NCBI GenBank assembly: GCA_913009865.1
Contig: CAJVYK010000063.1
Span: forward strand, 1 to 10,540
Direction of reading: 5' to 3'
Source of the DNA: an uncultured bacterium
Lineage (GTDB): Bacteria; Planctomycetota; Phycisphaerae; Sedimentisphaerales; Anaerobacaceae
Length of the DNA: 10,540 nt
The position numbers and the translations under genes are program-made. Shown in pieces: positions 1-5,970 of this stretch. Under the pieces are notes generated by a model. That model searched no databases and had not been told where the DNA came from. It saw nothing but the letters and a program-made list of their open reading frames with translations. Each line of letters starts with the position of its first letter. The stretch's first letter is position 1.

Positions 1-788
1 AGGCCGATGTCAATGTTGTGGCGTTGATAGGCGAACGCGGCAGAGAGGTTCGCGAATTTCTCGAAGAAGACCTCGGCGAAGAGGGGCTGGGACGCAGTGT
101 AGTTGTCGTTGCTACAGCGGATTCGCCACCAATTCAGCGGGTAAAGGCGGCGTTCGTGGCTGTTACAATTGCAGAATACTTCAGGGACAAAGGCAGGAAT
201 GTTTTGTTTATGATGGATTCGCTCACACGCTTCGCACAGTCCCAACGCCAAATAGGTCTTGCCGCGGGTGAGCCGCCGGCGGCAAAGGGCTACTGTCCAA
301 GCGTCTTTTCACTGATGCCAAGACTCATCGAACGCTTAGGATGCGCCGAGAACGGCAGCATTACGGGTATTCTGACGGTCCTGGTTGAAAACGATGATTT
401 GACCGACCCCGTGGCTGACAGTGCCAAGAGTCTGCTGGACGGCCATATTGTTCTATCAAGAAAATTAGCTGACAGGGGACATTATCCTGCTGTGGATGTT
501 CTGGCAAGCGTGAGCCGATTGATGCCGGCGGTTGTCAGCGAGGAACATAAAACCGCCGCCCGGAAGCTAAAGGAGATATATGCCACATATGCCGACGCCG
601 AAGACTTGATAAATATCGGCGCTTTTTCGCCGGGCAGTAACCGGCGAATTGACGGAGCGATAGCCTTGATTGACAGGATAAATGACTTTTTTATTCAGCC
701 TACCCGCCAGAGAACCGGCTTCGAGGAAACCGTCAAACAACTGACGGCTATTACCCAATCGTGGGCAGAATTGATAAATGGTAAATGA
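1..788 (+). CDS. fliI: Flagellar export ATPase FliI, C-terminal part (5' end outside window)
   Basis: This is the catalytic ATPase of the flagellar type III export apparatus, working at the cytoplasmic face with FliH and FliJ. The frame is open from the left edge, giving 261 residues. Family members are about 440 residues, so roughly the first 175, including the Walker A loop, are missing. Visible hallmarks are ALIGERGREV near the start, which contains the catalytic glutamate, then the Walker B strand VLFMMDSLTRFAQ. After these come GEPPAAKGYCPSVF, the GSITGILTVLVENDD strand and DGHIVLSRKLADRGHYPAVD. The C-terminal helical domain has GSNRRID and ends with a tail that binds the export gate. 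The GTG at 18 is an internal valine, not a start. fliJ follows after 17 bases, as in many flagellar operons. Identification as FliI rather than a virulence SctN or F1 beta subunit rests on motifs plus the fliJ neighbour. Confidence 0.96.
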   Translation, partial: ADVNVVALIGERGREVREFLEEDLGEEGLGRSVVVVATADSPPIQRVKAAFVAVTIAEYFRDKGRNVLFMMDSLTRFAQSQRQIGLAAGEPPAAKGYCPSVFSLMPRLIERLGCAENGSITGILTVLVENDDLTDPVADSAKSLLDGHIVLSRKLADRGHYPAVDVLASVSRLMPAVVSEEHKTAARKLKEIYATYADAEDLINIGAFSPGSNRRIDGAIALIDRINDFFIQPTRQRTGFEETVKQLTAITQSWAELINGK

Positions 789-805
789 TTGTGCAATAAT
801 TAATT

Positions 806-1246
806 ATGAAACGATTTGTATGGCGGCTGAAACGTGTCCTCGACATAAAAACAAGCCAGGAACAGACAAAGAGAACAGAATTACTTGAGCTAACCGAAAG
901 ACTGGCTATGACACAGGGGCAACTGCTGATGCGGAAGAGAATACTGCAGGATATAATCAATGGCTTAACAAATAAACGATTAAGCGAACAAGAGTTTTTT
1001 CTGAAATGTTCTGGGACAAGTGATGAATTGATTAAAAAACTCGAAAATGAAGTAAGTGAACTGGAATCGGCACAGAAACAAAAAATTGCAGACGTCTTAA
1101 AAGTCAAACGGGCTAAAGAAGGTTTGGAAAAACTGCGAGATGAAGCAAAAAGAGAATTTATGAAAGAACAGGAAAGACTCGAACAGAAAGAGCTGGATGA
1201 GCGGGCCACCGTTAGTTTTGCTCGAAAAACTATAAATGATTATTGA
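806..1246 (+). CDS. fliJ: Flagellar export protein FliJ
   Basis: This 146-residue, highly charged and probably wholly alpha-helical protein has the size and composition of FliJ. FliJ is the coiled-coil stalk that sits in the FliI hexamer, couples it to the export gate and escorts chaperones. The N-terminus (MKRFVWRLKRVLDIK) matches the F.(F/W)RL..VL.. opening typical of FliJ, followed by continuous Lys/Glu/Gln-rich heptads to the end. It has no signal peptide or membrane segment. The position directly after fliI supports the call, since FliJ sequences are poorly conserved. There is no clear Shine-Dalgarno sequence before the ATG at 806. Its stop codon lies inside a degenerate 7-base repeat. 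Confidence 0.88.
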   Translation: MKRFVWRLKRVLDIKTSQEQTKRTELLELTERLAMTQGQLLMRKRILQDIINGLTNKRLSEQEFFLKCSGTSDELIKKLENEVSELESAQKQKIADVLKVKRAKEGLEKLRDEAKREFMKEQERLEQKELDERATVSFARKTINDY

Positions 1247-1275
1247 TGAATGATTGTTTCAACTCAATAGTCAAT
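1235..1275 (+). repeat. Degenerate heptanucleotide repeats at the fliJ 3' end
   Basis: Three consecutive 7-base units, AATGATT, ATTGATG and AATGATT (1235-1255), span the fliJ stop codon. Units 1 and 3 are identical and unit 2 matches at 5 of 7 positions. After a 6-base break, ACTCAAT and AGTCAAT (1262-1275) form another 7-base pair differing at one base. Taken alone this would be weak. It is listed because the same period recurs at other junctions in the cluster. Confidence 0.5.
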
Positions 1276-1276
1276 T

Positions 1277-1282
1277 AAGGAG
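1277..1282 (+). promoter_or_regulatory. Strong Shine-Dalgarno that places the MotE-like start at GTG 1289
   Basis: AAGGAG abuts the ATG at 1283 directly, which leaves no spacer for initiation there. It lies 6 bases before the in-frame GTG at 1289. The GTG is therefore the more likely start, giving a protein that begins MSKKLIIM. Confidence 0.7.
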
Positions 1283-1288
1283 ATGACC

Positions 1289-2026
1289 GTGAGTAAGAAA
1301 CTGATAATAATGACAGCGGCGGCGGGGCTGGTAAGCTTTGCGGGGGCGTTCGCTTTCACATGGCTTACTAAGAAACCTGCGCCTTTGCAGGAGCAAAGCC
1401 CTGCGTTAAACCAGTCGGCACCTGCCGGCCAGGAAACCGACCTCCGTCGGCAGAAGGCAGGCGTGGGAGCAGACAGCTCCGCTTTCGCAGGGACGCAAGC
1501 CGTTGTCGGCGGGCAGGGGGAAATAAAAAAAACTATGACGGAAAAACAACTCAAGAGCCTTGTTTATGAGGTCAGGGAAAAGATACGAGAGTATAACAAC
1601 AAGCTGCAAAGCCTTGATGTGCGGGAGCAGAGATTGCAAATGGCTGCGGGTATGATTAAAAAAGACATCGAAGAGCTCAAGGGCCTGCAAATTGAACTTA
1701 CTTCAGCCGTCACCGGACTTAAGAGAGAGCGTGATAAGCTGCTTAAGAGCAGGGTTGAGGTTGCCAAAGCTGAAAATGTCAACCTGATATCAATAGCAGC
1801 CACTTATGACAAGATGGATGCGGCCAGTGCCTGCAAAATATTGACCAATATGTGCCAAATGCAAGACGGCCAGTTAGAGGGCGACAGCTTCAATGACGCT
1901 GTGAAGATTCTGCACTATATGACCGAAAGGACCAAAGCCAAACTGTTGGCTGAACTGGTTACTTCCGAGCCCAAACTTGCGGCAGTTCTGTCCCGGAGAT
2001 TAAAACAAGTAGTTGAGGAACAGTAA
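1289..2026 (+). CDS. MotE-like membrane-anchored coiled-coil protein with MgtE-N/FliG-M type C-terminal domain
   Basis: Counted from GTG 1289 this is a 245-residue protein. It has a short basic N-terminus, one membrane segment or uncleaved signal (about residues 5-25) and a low-complexity Ala/Pro/Gln stretch to about 75. A coiled coil follows (about 80-155; repeated Leu/Glu/Arg/Lys), then a compact helical domain (about 165-245) containing LISIAATYDKMDAASACKIL and LLAELVTSEPKLAAVLSRRL. That last region resembles the MgtE N-terminal/FliG middle domain fold found in MotE-type flagellar proteins. The position between fliJ and motA matches similar single-pass proteins in other flagellar operons. 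A role in stator placement or as a periplasmic chaperone for MotB is plausible but inferred. A Shine-Dalgarno for motA (GAGGA, 2015-2019) lies inside its 3' end, so the two are probably translationally coupled. The ATG at 1283 is the alternative start. Confidence 0.7.
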   Translation: MSKKLIIMTAAAGLVSFAGAFAFTWLTKKPAPLQEQSPALNQSAPAGQETDLRRQKAGVGADSSAFAGTQAVVGGQGEIKKTMTEKQLKSLVYEVREKIREYNNKLQSLDVREQRLQMAAGMIKKDIEELKGLQIELTSAVTGLKRERDKLLKSRVEVAKAENVNLISIAATYDKMDAASACKILTNMCQMQDGQLEGDSFNDAVKILHYMTERTKAKLLAELVTSEPKLAAVLSRRLKQVVEEQ

Positions 2027-2029
2027 CCT

Positions 2030-2800
2030 ATGGATATTGCAACAATAGTAGGAATAATTCTTGGCTTTACGGTCATTGTCGGCGCTATTGTTTCCGGCGG
2101 CGGCTGGCAGATGTTTATCCACCTGCCCTCACTTGGGATTACGATAGGGGGGATGCTGTGCGCTACGCTTATACATTTTTCGCTGCCGCAGTTTCTGGGA
2201 ATATTCTCGATAATCAAGAAGACAATTGTTACGAAAATACCGCCGCCGTCACAACTGATTCAAAAAATGGTCAACTACGCCGCTATCAACAGACGCGACG
2301 GGGCGTTGGCTCTGGAGCAGGAAATCCAGAACGTAGATGATTTATTTTTCGTCAAGGGTTTGCAGATGCTTGTGGATGGGCAAGACCCCGAAGCAATCAG
2401 GGATATTATGTCCCTGGAAATCCAAAATCTTCAGGACCGCCATTCCACCGGTAAAAAGATTTTGGAGTTTATGGGCGCAGCCGCTCCCGCCTTCGGAATG
2501 ATAGGTACACTTATCGGTCTGGTTCAGATGCTCAGGAACCTGTCCTCGCCCGAGGCGATTGGCGGGGGAATGGCGGTGGCTCTGCTTACCACTTTTTATG
2601 GTGCATTTGCCGCTAATCTGATTTTTATCCCGTTGGCGGGAAAATTAGGGATTTATTCCAAAGCAGAAACGACCGCAATGGAAATGATTGTAGAAGGCGT
2701 CTGTGCTATCGCACAGGGTGAGAATCCAACCGCTGTCCGGGAAAAAATGCATGCGTTTGTTTCCCAGGGCAGGAGGGAAGAAGTAAAGGCGGAGATATAA
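2030..2800 (+). CDS. motA: Flagellar motor stator protein MotA
   Basis: MotA forms the pentameric ring of the stator, which converts ion flow into torque through its cytoplasmic loop. At 256 residues it fits the shorter MotA/PomA class. Four membrane segments are visible, at about residues 3-22, 32-55, 148-168 and 178-204. The cytoplasmic loop has charged residues at Arg88 and Glu96, spaced like the Arg90/Glu98 pair of E. coli MotA that contacts FliG. Pro153 in GAAAPAFGMIGT and Pro201 in FIPLAGKL correspond to the conserved prolines next to the ion path. The ATG lies 3 bases after the MotE-like stop, with GAGGA 10 bases upstream. The coupling ion (proton or sodium) cannot be read safely from the sequence. 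Confidence 0.96.
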   Translation: MDIATIVGIILGFTVIVGAIVSGGGWQMFIHLPSLGITIGGMLCATLIHFSLPQFLGIFSIIKKTIVTKIPPPSQLIQKMVNYAAINRRDGALALEQEIQNVDDLFFVKGLQMLVDGQDPEAIRDIMSLEIQNLQDRHSTGKKILEFMGAAAPAFGMIGTLIGLVQMLRNLSSPEAIGGGMAVALLTTFYGAFAANLIFIPLAGKLGIYSKAETTAMEMIVEGVCAIAQGENPTAVREKMHAFVSQGRREEVKAEI

Positions 2801-2803
2801 AAT

Positions 2804-2831
2804 AAAAGTAAAAAGTAAAAAGGCAAAAATA
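2804..2831 (+). repeat. Heptanucleotide repeat, AAAAGTA type, between motA and motB1
   Basis: Four 7-base units run AAAAGTA, AAAAGTA, AAAAGGC and AAAAATA, immediately before the AGGAG ribosome binding site of motB1. A 17-base stretch, AAAAGTAAAAAGTAAAA (2804-2820), recurs exactly at 6260-6276 before fliR. The tract fills the intergenic gap almost completely and has no coding potential. Confidence 0.75.
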
Positions 2832-2839
2832 AGGAGTAT

Positions 2840-3538
2840 ATGGGGCGCAGAAAGAGACAGGTAGAAGCTGAACAACAGGCAGGTGCACCGGAATGGATGG
2901 TAACTTTCAGCGATTGTATGACGCTGCTGTTGACGTTCTTTGTGCTTCTTTTGAGTTTCTCATCTTTCGATGAAAGAGTCTTTCGGAGATTGAAGGTGTT
3001 TTTCAGCGGGGCTTTGCCCACGGTTAGCTCGGAGGCCAGAAGGGATAAAGATGCGTTTTTGGCGGCCAAGCAAATCCAATATACTGAAGAACTCGACGAA
3101 GGCAGCGAGAAACCCACTTTGGCAACAGGGGCGGAGGACAGCATAAAAGAAGAAACAGAGCCAGTGGATTTTCACAGCAGAAAGGTATTTTTAATCCCAT
3201 CAAAAAAGATTTTCTGGGGTAAAGGAACGGTTATTTCGTTTCAGGGGCGCAAGGTGCTGGCCACTATGGCTTCATTCTTAAAAGAAATGCCCGGCCGAGT
3301 GGTCATCAGTGAAAACGGCAGGGCCGACAGTAAGGCCGGAAAAAAGCTCGGGCTGCCGAGAGCGTGGGCGGTGCTGGAGTATCTTACAACAAAACAAGGC
3401 CTTGATAAGAAGTGGTTCAGCATTTCGGCGGAAAGCACTCTGGAGTATAGGAGACAGGAGACAGAAGACAGAAAACAGAGCACGAAAACTGAACGTGGGC
3501 TTGAAATTGTTTTATTGGAACGGAGCATTTACAATTGA
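2840..3538 (+). CDS. motB: MotB-family stator protein, first of a tandem pair (motB1)
   Basis: MotB anchors the stator to peptidoglycan and supplies the ion-binding aspartate. The 232-residue protein opens with a basic stretch, then GAPEWMVTFSD and the single membrane helix CMTLLLTFFVLLLSF. Asp25 is the ion-binding residue (Asp32 of E. coli MotB). Residues about 30-60 cover the plug region. The C-terminal half is a diverged OmpA-like domain: GRADS replaces the usual GHTD motif, followed by GLPRAWAVLEYL and a final beta strand GLEIVLLE. A polar segment before that strand (about residues 203-216) is encoded by a 7-base repeat. AAGGAG ends only 3 bases before the ATG, a short spacer, but no better in-frame start exists. 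It overlaps motB2 by 4 bases. Weak peptidoglycan motifs leave its anchoring ability uncertain. Confidence 0.9.
   Translation: MGRRKRQVEAEQQAGAPEWMVTFSDCMTLLLTFFVLLLSFSSFDERVFRRLKVFFSGALPTVSSEARRDKDAFLAAKQIQYTEELDEGSEKPTLATGAEDSIKEETEPVDFHSRKVFLIPSKKIFWGKGTVISFQGRKVLATMASFLKEMPGRVVISENGRADSKAGKKLGLPRAWAVLEYLTTKQGLDKKWFSISAESTLEYRRQETEDRKQSTKTERGLEIVLLERSIYN
3450..3477 (+). repeat. Heptanucleotide repeat, GGAGACA type, inside motB1
   Basis: Four 7-base units run GGAGACA, GGAGACA, GAAGACA and GAAAACA. They lie inside the motB1 reading frame and encode the Arg/Gln/Glu/Asp-rich patch before the last OmpA-domain strand. Because 7 is not a multiple of 3, gain or loss of one unit would shift the frame of the motB1 C-terminus. 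Confidence 0.75.
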
Positions 3539-4266
3539 GGCGTGAGCGTCAAATCGAGGCCAACTCCCCTAAAGTCCCAGCGTATATCGTTACATTTTCA
3601 GATATGGTGACGCTGCTGCTGACATTCTTCGTGATGCTGCTGAGTCTGGCAACCGTTCAGGACGCAGAGCTGTTTAACAGGGGACGAGAATCCTTCCTGA
3701 AGTCAATGAGACAACTCGGACTTGGAATGCTTTATGGCGGGATGGAAAAACCTGATTTCGGCAATGTTAAAATTAAATATTTCATAAGCGGTTCTGATGA
3801 GTTGTCCAAAGGCAGGACTATAGACGCAAAGGAAGAAGAAATTCGCCGGATTTTTAGCAAAGTCAACCGGTCTATGACAACTATGCCTTCGCAAATAGTA
3901 GCAAAAAAAATCAATTTTTCTGTAACTAACATCCGCTTTTCGCCAGCCGATGCGGCTTTGAACGAACCGGCAAAGAAATTTTTGGCCAAGTTTTCTTTAG
4001 ATTTACAGCAAGATTTCGATTCCAGAGCCGTCAAACTCTATGTGCTCGGCCTGGCTGGTGATGAAACAACCGAGAAAGAGCAGTGGATACTGTCGGCCAG
4101 GCGGGCCAGTGCGGCTGCAGACTACCTGCAAAATAGCCTGCCTTCGGGACTCGAATGGCTTGTCTATTCCTGGGGGGCAGGGCCTGGAGGGGATTGGGTA
4201 AGCCGGGATAGCCCGATTTCCAGACAGTCGCAGGTACTAATCGCTGTCCTGAGAGCAAATGATTGA
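3535..4266 (+). CDS. Second MotB-family stator protein (motB2), TTG start
   Basis: The 243-residue MotB paralogue has an N-terminus closely matching motB1: both begin with RR(K/E)RQ(V/I)EA, then VTFSD, then TLLLTFFV.LLS. The ion-binding residue is Asp23. After a linker of about 80 residues comes an OmpA-like domain. It contains the strand INFSVTNIRFSPADAAL, GLAGDETTEKEQWILSARRA, and SWGAGPGGDWV. LSARRA is the usual peptidoglycan-domain helix, while the GHTD motif is diverged. The start is TTG at 3535, sharing TTGA with the motB1 stop. CGGAG at 3521-3525 provides a ribosome binding site 9 bases upstream, and no ATG or GTG lies nearby in frame. The overlap implies coupled translation with motB1. 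The two products may form a heterodimer in the MotA ring. This is an inference from the tandem layout. Confidence 0.88.
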   Translation: MRRERQIEANSPKVPAYIVTFSDMVTLLLTFFVMLLSLATVQDAELFNRGRESFLKSMRQLGLGMLYGGMEKPDFGNVKIKYFISGSDELSKGRTIDAKEEEIRRIFSKVNRSMTTMPSQIVAKKINFSVTNIRFSPADAALNEPAKKFLAKFSLDLQQDFDSRAVKLYVLGLAGDETTEKEQWILSARRASAAADYLQNSLPSGLEWLVYSWGAGPGGDWVSRDSPISRQSQVLIAVLRAND

Positions 4267-4336
4267 AAATTTCTATCCGCTGTTCTTTCCACTTGTCAAG
4301 TTTTTCGACAATTTGTCCGGTTCCTCAGTCAATTTT

Positions 4337-4387
4337 GCGGAAAAACCGCTGTTAACAGTGTATTAATGCCGTTTTGGCACTTCGGCA
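4337..4387 (+). other. Cluster of short inverted repeats in the motB2-fliO gap
   Basis: In the 200-base gap before fliO there are three small symmetric elements. They are GCGG/CCGC around five A (4337-4349), the perfect palindrome CTGTTAACAG (4349-4358), and TGCCG/CGGCA arms (4367-4371 and 4383-4387) with an alternative TGCC/GGCA pairing inside. Farther left is ACTTG-T-CAAGT (4291-4301). None is followed by a T-run that would make a convincing terminator. They lie just upstream of or overlap the predicted sigma-54 promoter, so an operator or leader structure is possible. No known riboswitch class was recognised. The rest of 4267-4336 shows nothing else. Confidence 0.35.
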
Positions 4388-4398
4388 CACTATTTGCA
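4382..4398 (+). promoter_or_regulatory. Candidate sigma-54 promoter upstream of fliO
   Basis: The sequence TCGGCACACTATTTGCA fits the sigma-54 consensus YTGGCACG-N4-TTGCW with two differences (C for T before GG, A for G after CAC). The invariant GG (4384-4385) and GC (4396-4397) are separated by exactly 10 bases. Transcription would start near 4409, about 58 bases before the fliO GTG. It sits in the longest non-coding gap of the window, ahead of fliO-fliP-fliQ-fliR-flhB-flhA. Sigma-54 control of flagellar genes is established in several phyla. Its use here is inferred. Confidence 0.55.
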
Positions 4399-4430
4399 CA
4401 GAAAACCCAGAGAGGACGCAGGGCAGAGGT

Positions 4431-4451
4431 GTTCTGACTTCTAAGTTCTGA
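4431..4451 (+). repeat. Heptanucleotide repeat, GTTCTGA type, before fliO
   Basis: Three units run GTTCTGA, CTTCTAA and GTTCTGA. The outer two are identical and the middle one matches at 5 of 7 positions. The tract lies in the predicted 5' leader of the fliO transcript, 15 bases before the GTG start, where a Shine-Dalgarno sequence would be expected but is not evident. Confidence 0.6.
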
Positions 4452-4466
4452 CTCGGTGTATTTAGC

Positions 4467-4949
4467 GTGGCGGCATATAAGAAAAAAATCATTGTGGTTT
4501 TGGTAATGACTGTGTTGGGTGGCGGTGTGCTGACGGTATGCCCGGTTCAATCGGCTGCGGCTGGGCAGGCAACTGAAAAATCGAAAATCAAGGCCGACTC
4601 ATTGTTCGCAAATGACCCCAATCTTCTTGTCAAACCTGCCGACAGCCTCAGCAGCCAAGAGTTGTTCTATAAGATGATGCTTTCGGTTTTGCTTGTTGTT
4701 GTTCTGGGCGCAGCGGCAATTTACGTATCAAAAAAGTTCGGTTCCAGAATCACAAGCCAGCCCGGCAAAAAAGTGCGCCTTATTGAAACGGTCCACCTCG
4801 GACAGCGAAGAGCGGTGCATTTGCTCAAAATAGGTAATCAACAACTTCTTATAGCCAGCACGAGTGAGAGTATTACGAAGTTGGCTGATATAGGATTAAC
4901 CGAAGAGAATATCGAAAGTGCAGAGAAATCAATAATCAATAATCAATAA
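4467..4949 (+). CDS. fliO: Flagellar biosynthesis protein FliO
   Basis: FliO is a small membrane protein that helps assemble the FliP ring of the export gate. The 160-residue product has a basic N-terminus (KKK at 5-7) with a hydrophobic signal segment to about 25. A periplasmic stretch rich in Ser/Lys/Asp follows, then a membrane helix at about 67-88 ending in YVSKKFGSRI. The FliO signature cytoplasmic domain comes next: KKVRLIETVHLGQRRAVHLL, KIGNQQLLIASTSESITKL. The GTG at 4467 is the only start that keeps the signal segment, because an in-frame TGA lies at 4449. No Shine-Dalgarno is visible. The last residues, including SIINNQ, and the stop codon are encoded by the AATCAAT repeat. The next gene being fliP supports the call. 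Confidence 0.88.
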   Translation: MAAYKKKIIVVLVMTVLGGGVLTVCPVQSAAAGQATEKSKIKADSLFANDPNLLVKPADSLSSQELFYKMMLSVLLVVVLGAAAIYVSKKFGSRITSQPGKKVRLIETVHLGQRRAVHLLKIGNQQLLIASTSESITKLADIGLTEENIESAEKSIINNQ

Positions 4950-4975
4950 TCAATAATCAATAATCAATAATCAAT
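4927..4975 (+). repeat. Seven perfect AATCAAT units spanning the fliO end and fliP leader
   Basis: Seven uninterrupted, identical copies of AATCAAT fill 49 bases. They encode the last residues of fliO, supply its TAA stop (4947-4949) and occupy nearly the whole fliO-fliP gap up to 5 bases before the fliP ATG. No Shine-Dalgarno for fliP remains. Perfect identity of all units suggests recent or ongoing copy-number change. Confidence 0.95.
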
Positions 4976-4979
4976 TGGT

Positions 4980-5813
4980 ATGGCTGATAAGCTTATTAGA
5001 ATGTTGTTTTTAGTATTTGTTGTTTTGTTGTCAGCGGGTCTATCCTTTGGCCGGGATGGCGATATTTCCACAGCGCCCGCTGCTTCGCTTTTGCAAAACA
5101 AAACTGGGCAGGTAAGCGGTGTTCCGAGCATCGGCGATTTGATGACAGTTATAGATAAAGCAACCAGCAGCGAAACCAAGGGCAAGGACTGGTCAACGCC
5201 CGTCAAACTTGTAATCGTATTCAGCGGTCTGGCGATTTTGCCGAGTCTTCTGATGATGATGACATCCTTTACACGAATTGTTATTGTCCTCTCTTTTGTT
5301 CGCCGAGCTTTGACTACGCAAACTATACCACCTACAATTGTCATTGTAGGTCTGGCGTTGTTTCTGACGCTGTATACGATGACACCCACATTTTCCAAAA
5401 TCAACGAAACATCCATCCAGCCATATCTTGCCGACGAGATTGATTTTCAAACGGCGGGGGTCAGGGCAGGCGATGGCATCAAGGAATTTATGCTACGGCA
5501 GAGCAGGGAAGCGGATTTGGCTCTTTTTGTGCAGATGGCTGGGATAAAACCACCTGCCAAACCAATGGATATCGGTCTGCATATAGTAATTCCGGCTTTT
5601 ATTATCAGTGAGTTTCGAACGGCGTTCGAGATAGGATGTCTTTTGTTTATACCTTTCCTGCTGGTGGATATGGTTATCGCAAGTGTTTTGCTCAGTGCGG
5701 GTATGATGATGCTGCCGCCTGTGATGATTTCGCTGCCTTTCAAACTGATATTATTTATTCTTGTTGACGGGTGGGGACTGTTGGCGAAAAGTCTTAGCAT
5801 GGGGTTTAGATAG
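4980..5813 (+). CDS. fliP: Flagellar export gate protein FliP
   Basis: Five FliP subunits form the core of the export pore with FliQ and FliR. The 277-residue protein has a cleavable-looking signal peptide (residues 1-24), as FliP usually does, and a longer than usual periplasmic N-terminal stretch to about 70. The FliP block follows: MMMTSFTRIVIVLSFVRRAL (about 92-111), GLALFLTLYTMTP (124-136), IPAFIISEFRTAF (204-216) and GMMMLPPVMISLPFK (241-255), ending LFILVDGWGLL. All four expected membrane segments are present. Translation probably begins at ATG 4980, since the next ATG (5001) would drop the basic start of the signal peptide. No Shine-Dalgarno is visible because the upstream space is the AATCAAT array, so coupling to fliO translation is likely. 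Confidence 0.97.
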   Translation: MADKLIRMLFLVFVVLLSAGLSFGRDGDISTAPAASLLQNKTGQVSGVPSIGDLMTVIDKATSSETKGKDWSTPVKLVIVFSGLAILPSLLMMMTSFTRIVIVLSFVRRALTTQTIPPTIVIVGLALFLTLYTMTPTFSKINETSIQPYLADEIDFQTAGVRAGDGIKEFMLRQSREADLALFVQMAGIKPPAKPMDIGLHIVIPAFIISEFRTAFEIGCLLFIPFLLVDMVIASVLLSAGMMMLPPVMISLPFKLILFILVDGWGLLAKSLSMGFR

Positions 5814-5837
5814 CTCGATTGTATAGGAATTTGTATC

Positions 5838-5905
5838 TTTTGACAGGATTTACTGGATAAAACAGAATAAATATAAATAAAAAGTCCTGTTAATCCTGTC
5901 TAAAA
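5838..5905 (+). repeat. Inverted ACAGGATT-type element between fliP and fliQ
   Basis: GACAGGATT (5842-5850) and AATCCTGTC (5892-5900) are perfect inverted copies, flanked by TTTT on the left and, after one extra T, AAAA on the right. Inside, AACAG (5861-5865) pairs with CTGTT (5887-5891). The left arm also repeats loosely with a period of about 10: ACAGGATTTA, CTGGATAAA, ACAGAATAAA. Short ACAGGATT-type repeats occur dispersed in intergenic DNA of many environmental bacteria. No gene lies in the 157-base gap. Confidence 0.6.
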
Positions 5906-5908
5906 GTC

Positions 5909-5921
5909 CCGCCGAAGGCGG
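5909..5921 (+). other. GC-rich hairpin before fliQ
   Basis: CCGCC, a GAA loop and GGCGG form a tight perfect stem of five GC pairs. The bases after it (TTAAGTTTA) have no long T-run, so an intrinsic terminator is not convincing. An mRNA-stability or REP-like element is as likely. It adjoins the inverted element ending at 5905. A weaker CTCGA/TCGAG stem (5933-5948) follows before the fliQ ribosome binding site. Confidence 0.45.
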
Positions 5922-5970
5922 TTAAGTTTATGCTCGATGAGAGTCGAGAATCAAAGAAGGGATTTAGCGG

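Noticed and set aside
784..804. A further 7-base repeat in the fliI-fliJ gap (AATGATT, GTGCAAT, AATTAAT)
   Set aside because: The units match each other at too few positions to distinguish from chance in AT-rich DNA.
4281..4320. Possible transcription terminator after motB2 (ACTTG-T-CAAGT followed by TTTTT)
   Set aside because: The stem is only five base pairs with a one-base loop, which is too weak for a convincing intrinsic terminator.
4927..4975. AATCAAT array as a CRISPR or origin iteron array
   Set aside because: The units are 7 bases with no spacers, and no rep or cas genes are nearby. It is a plain tandem repeat.
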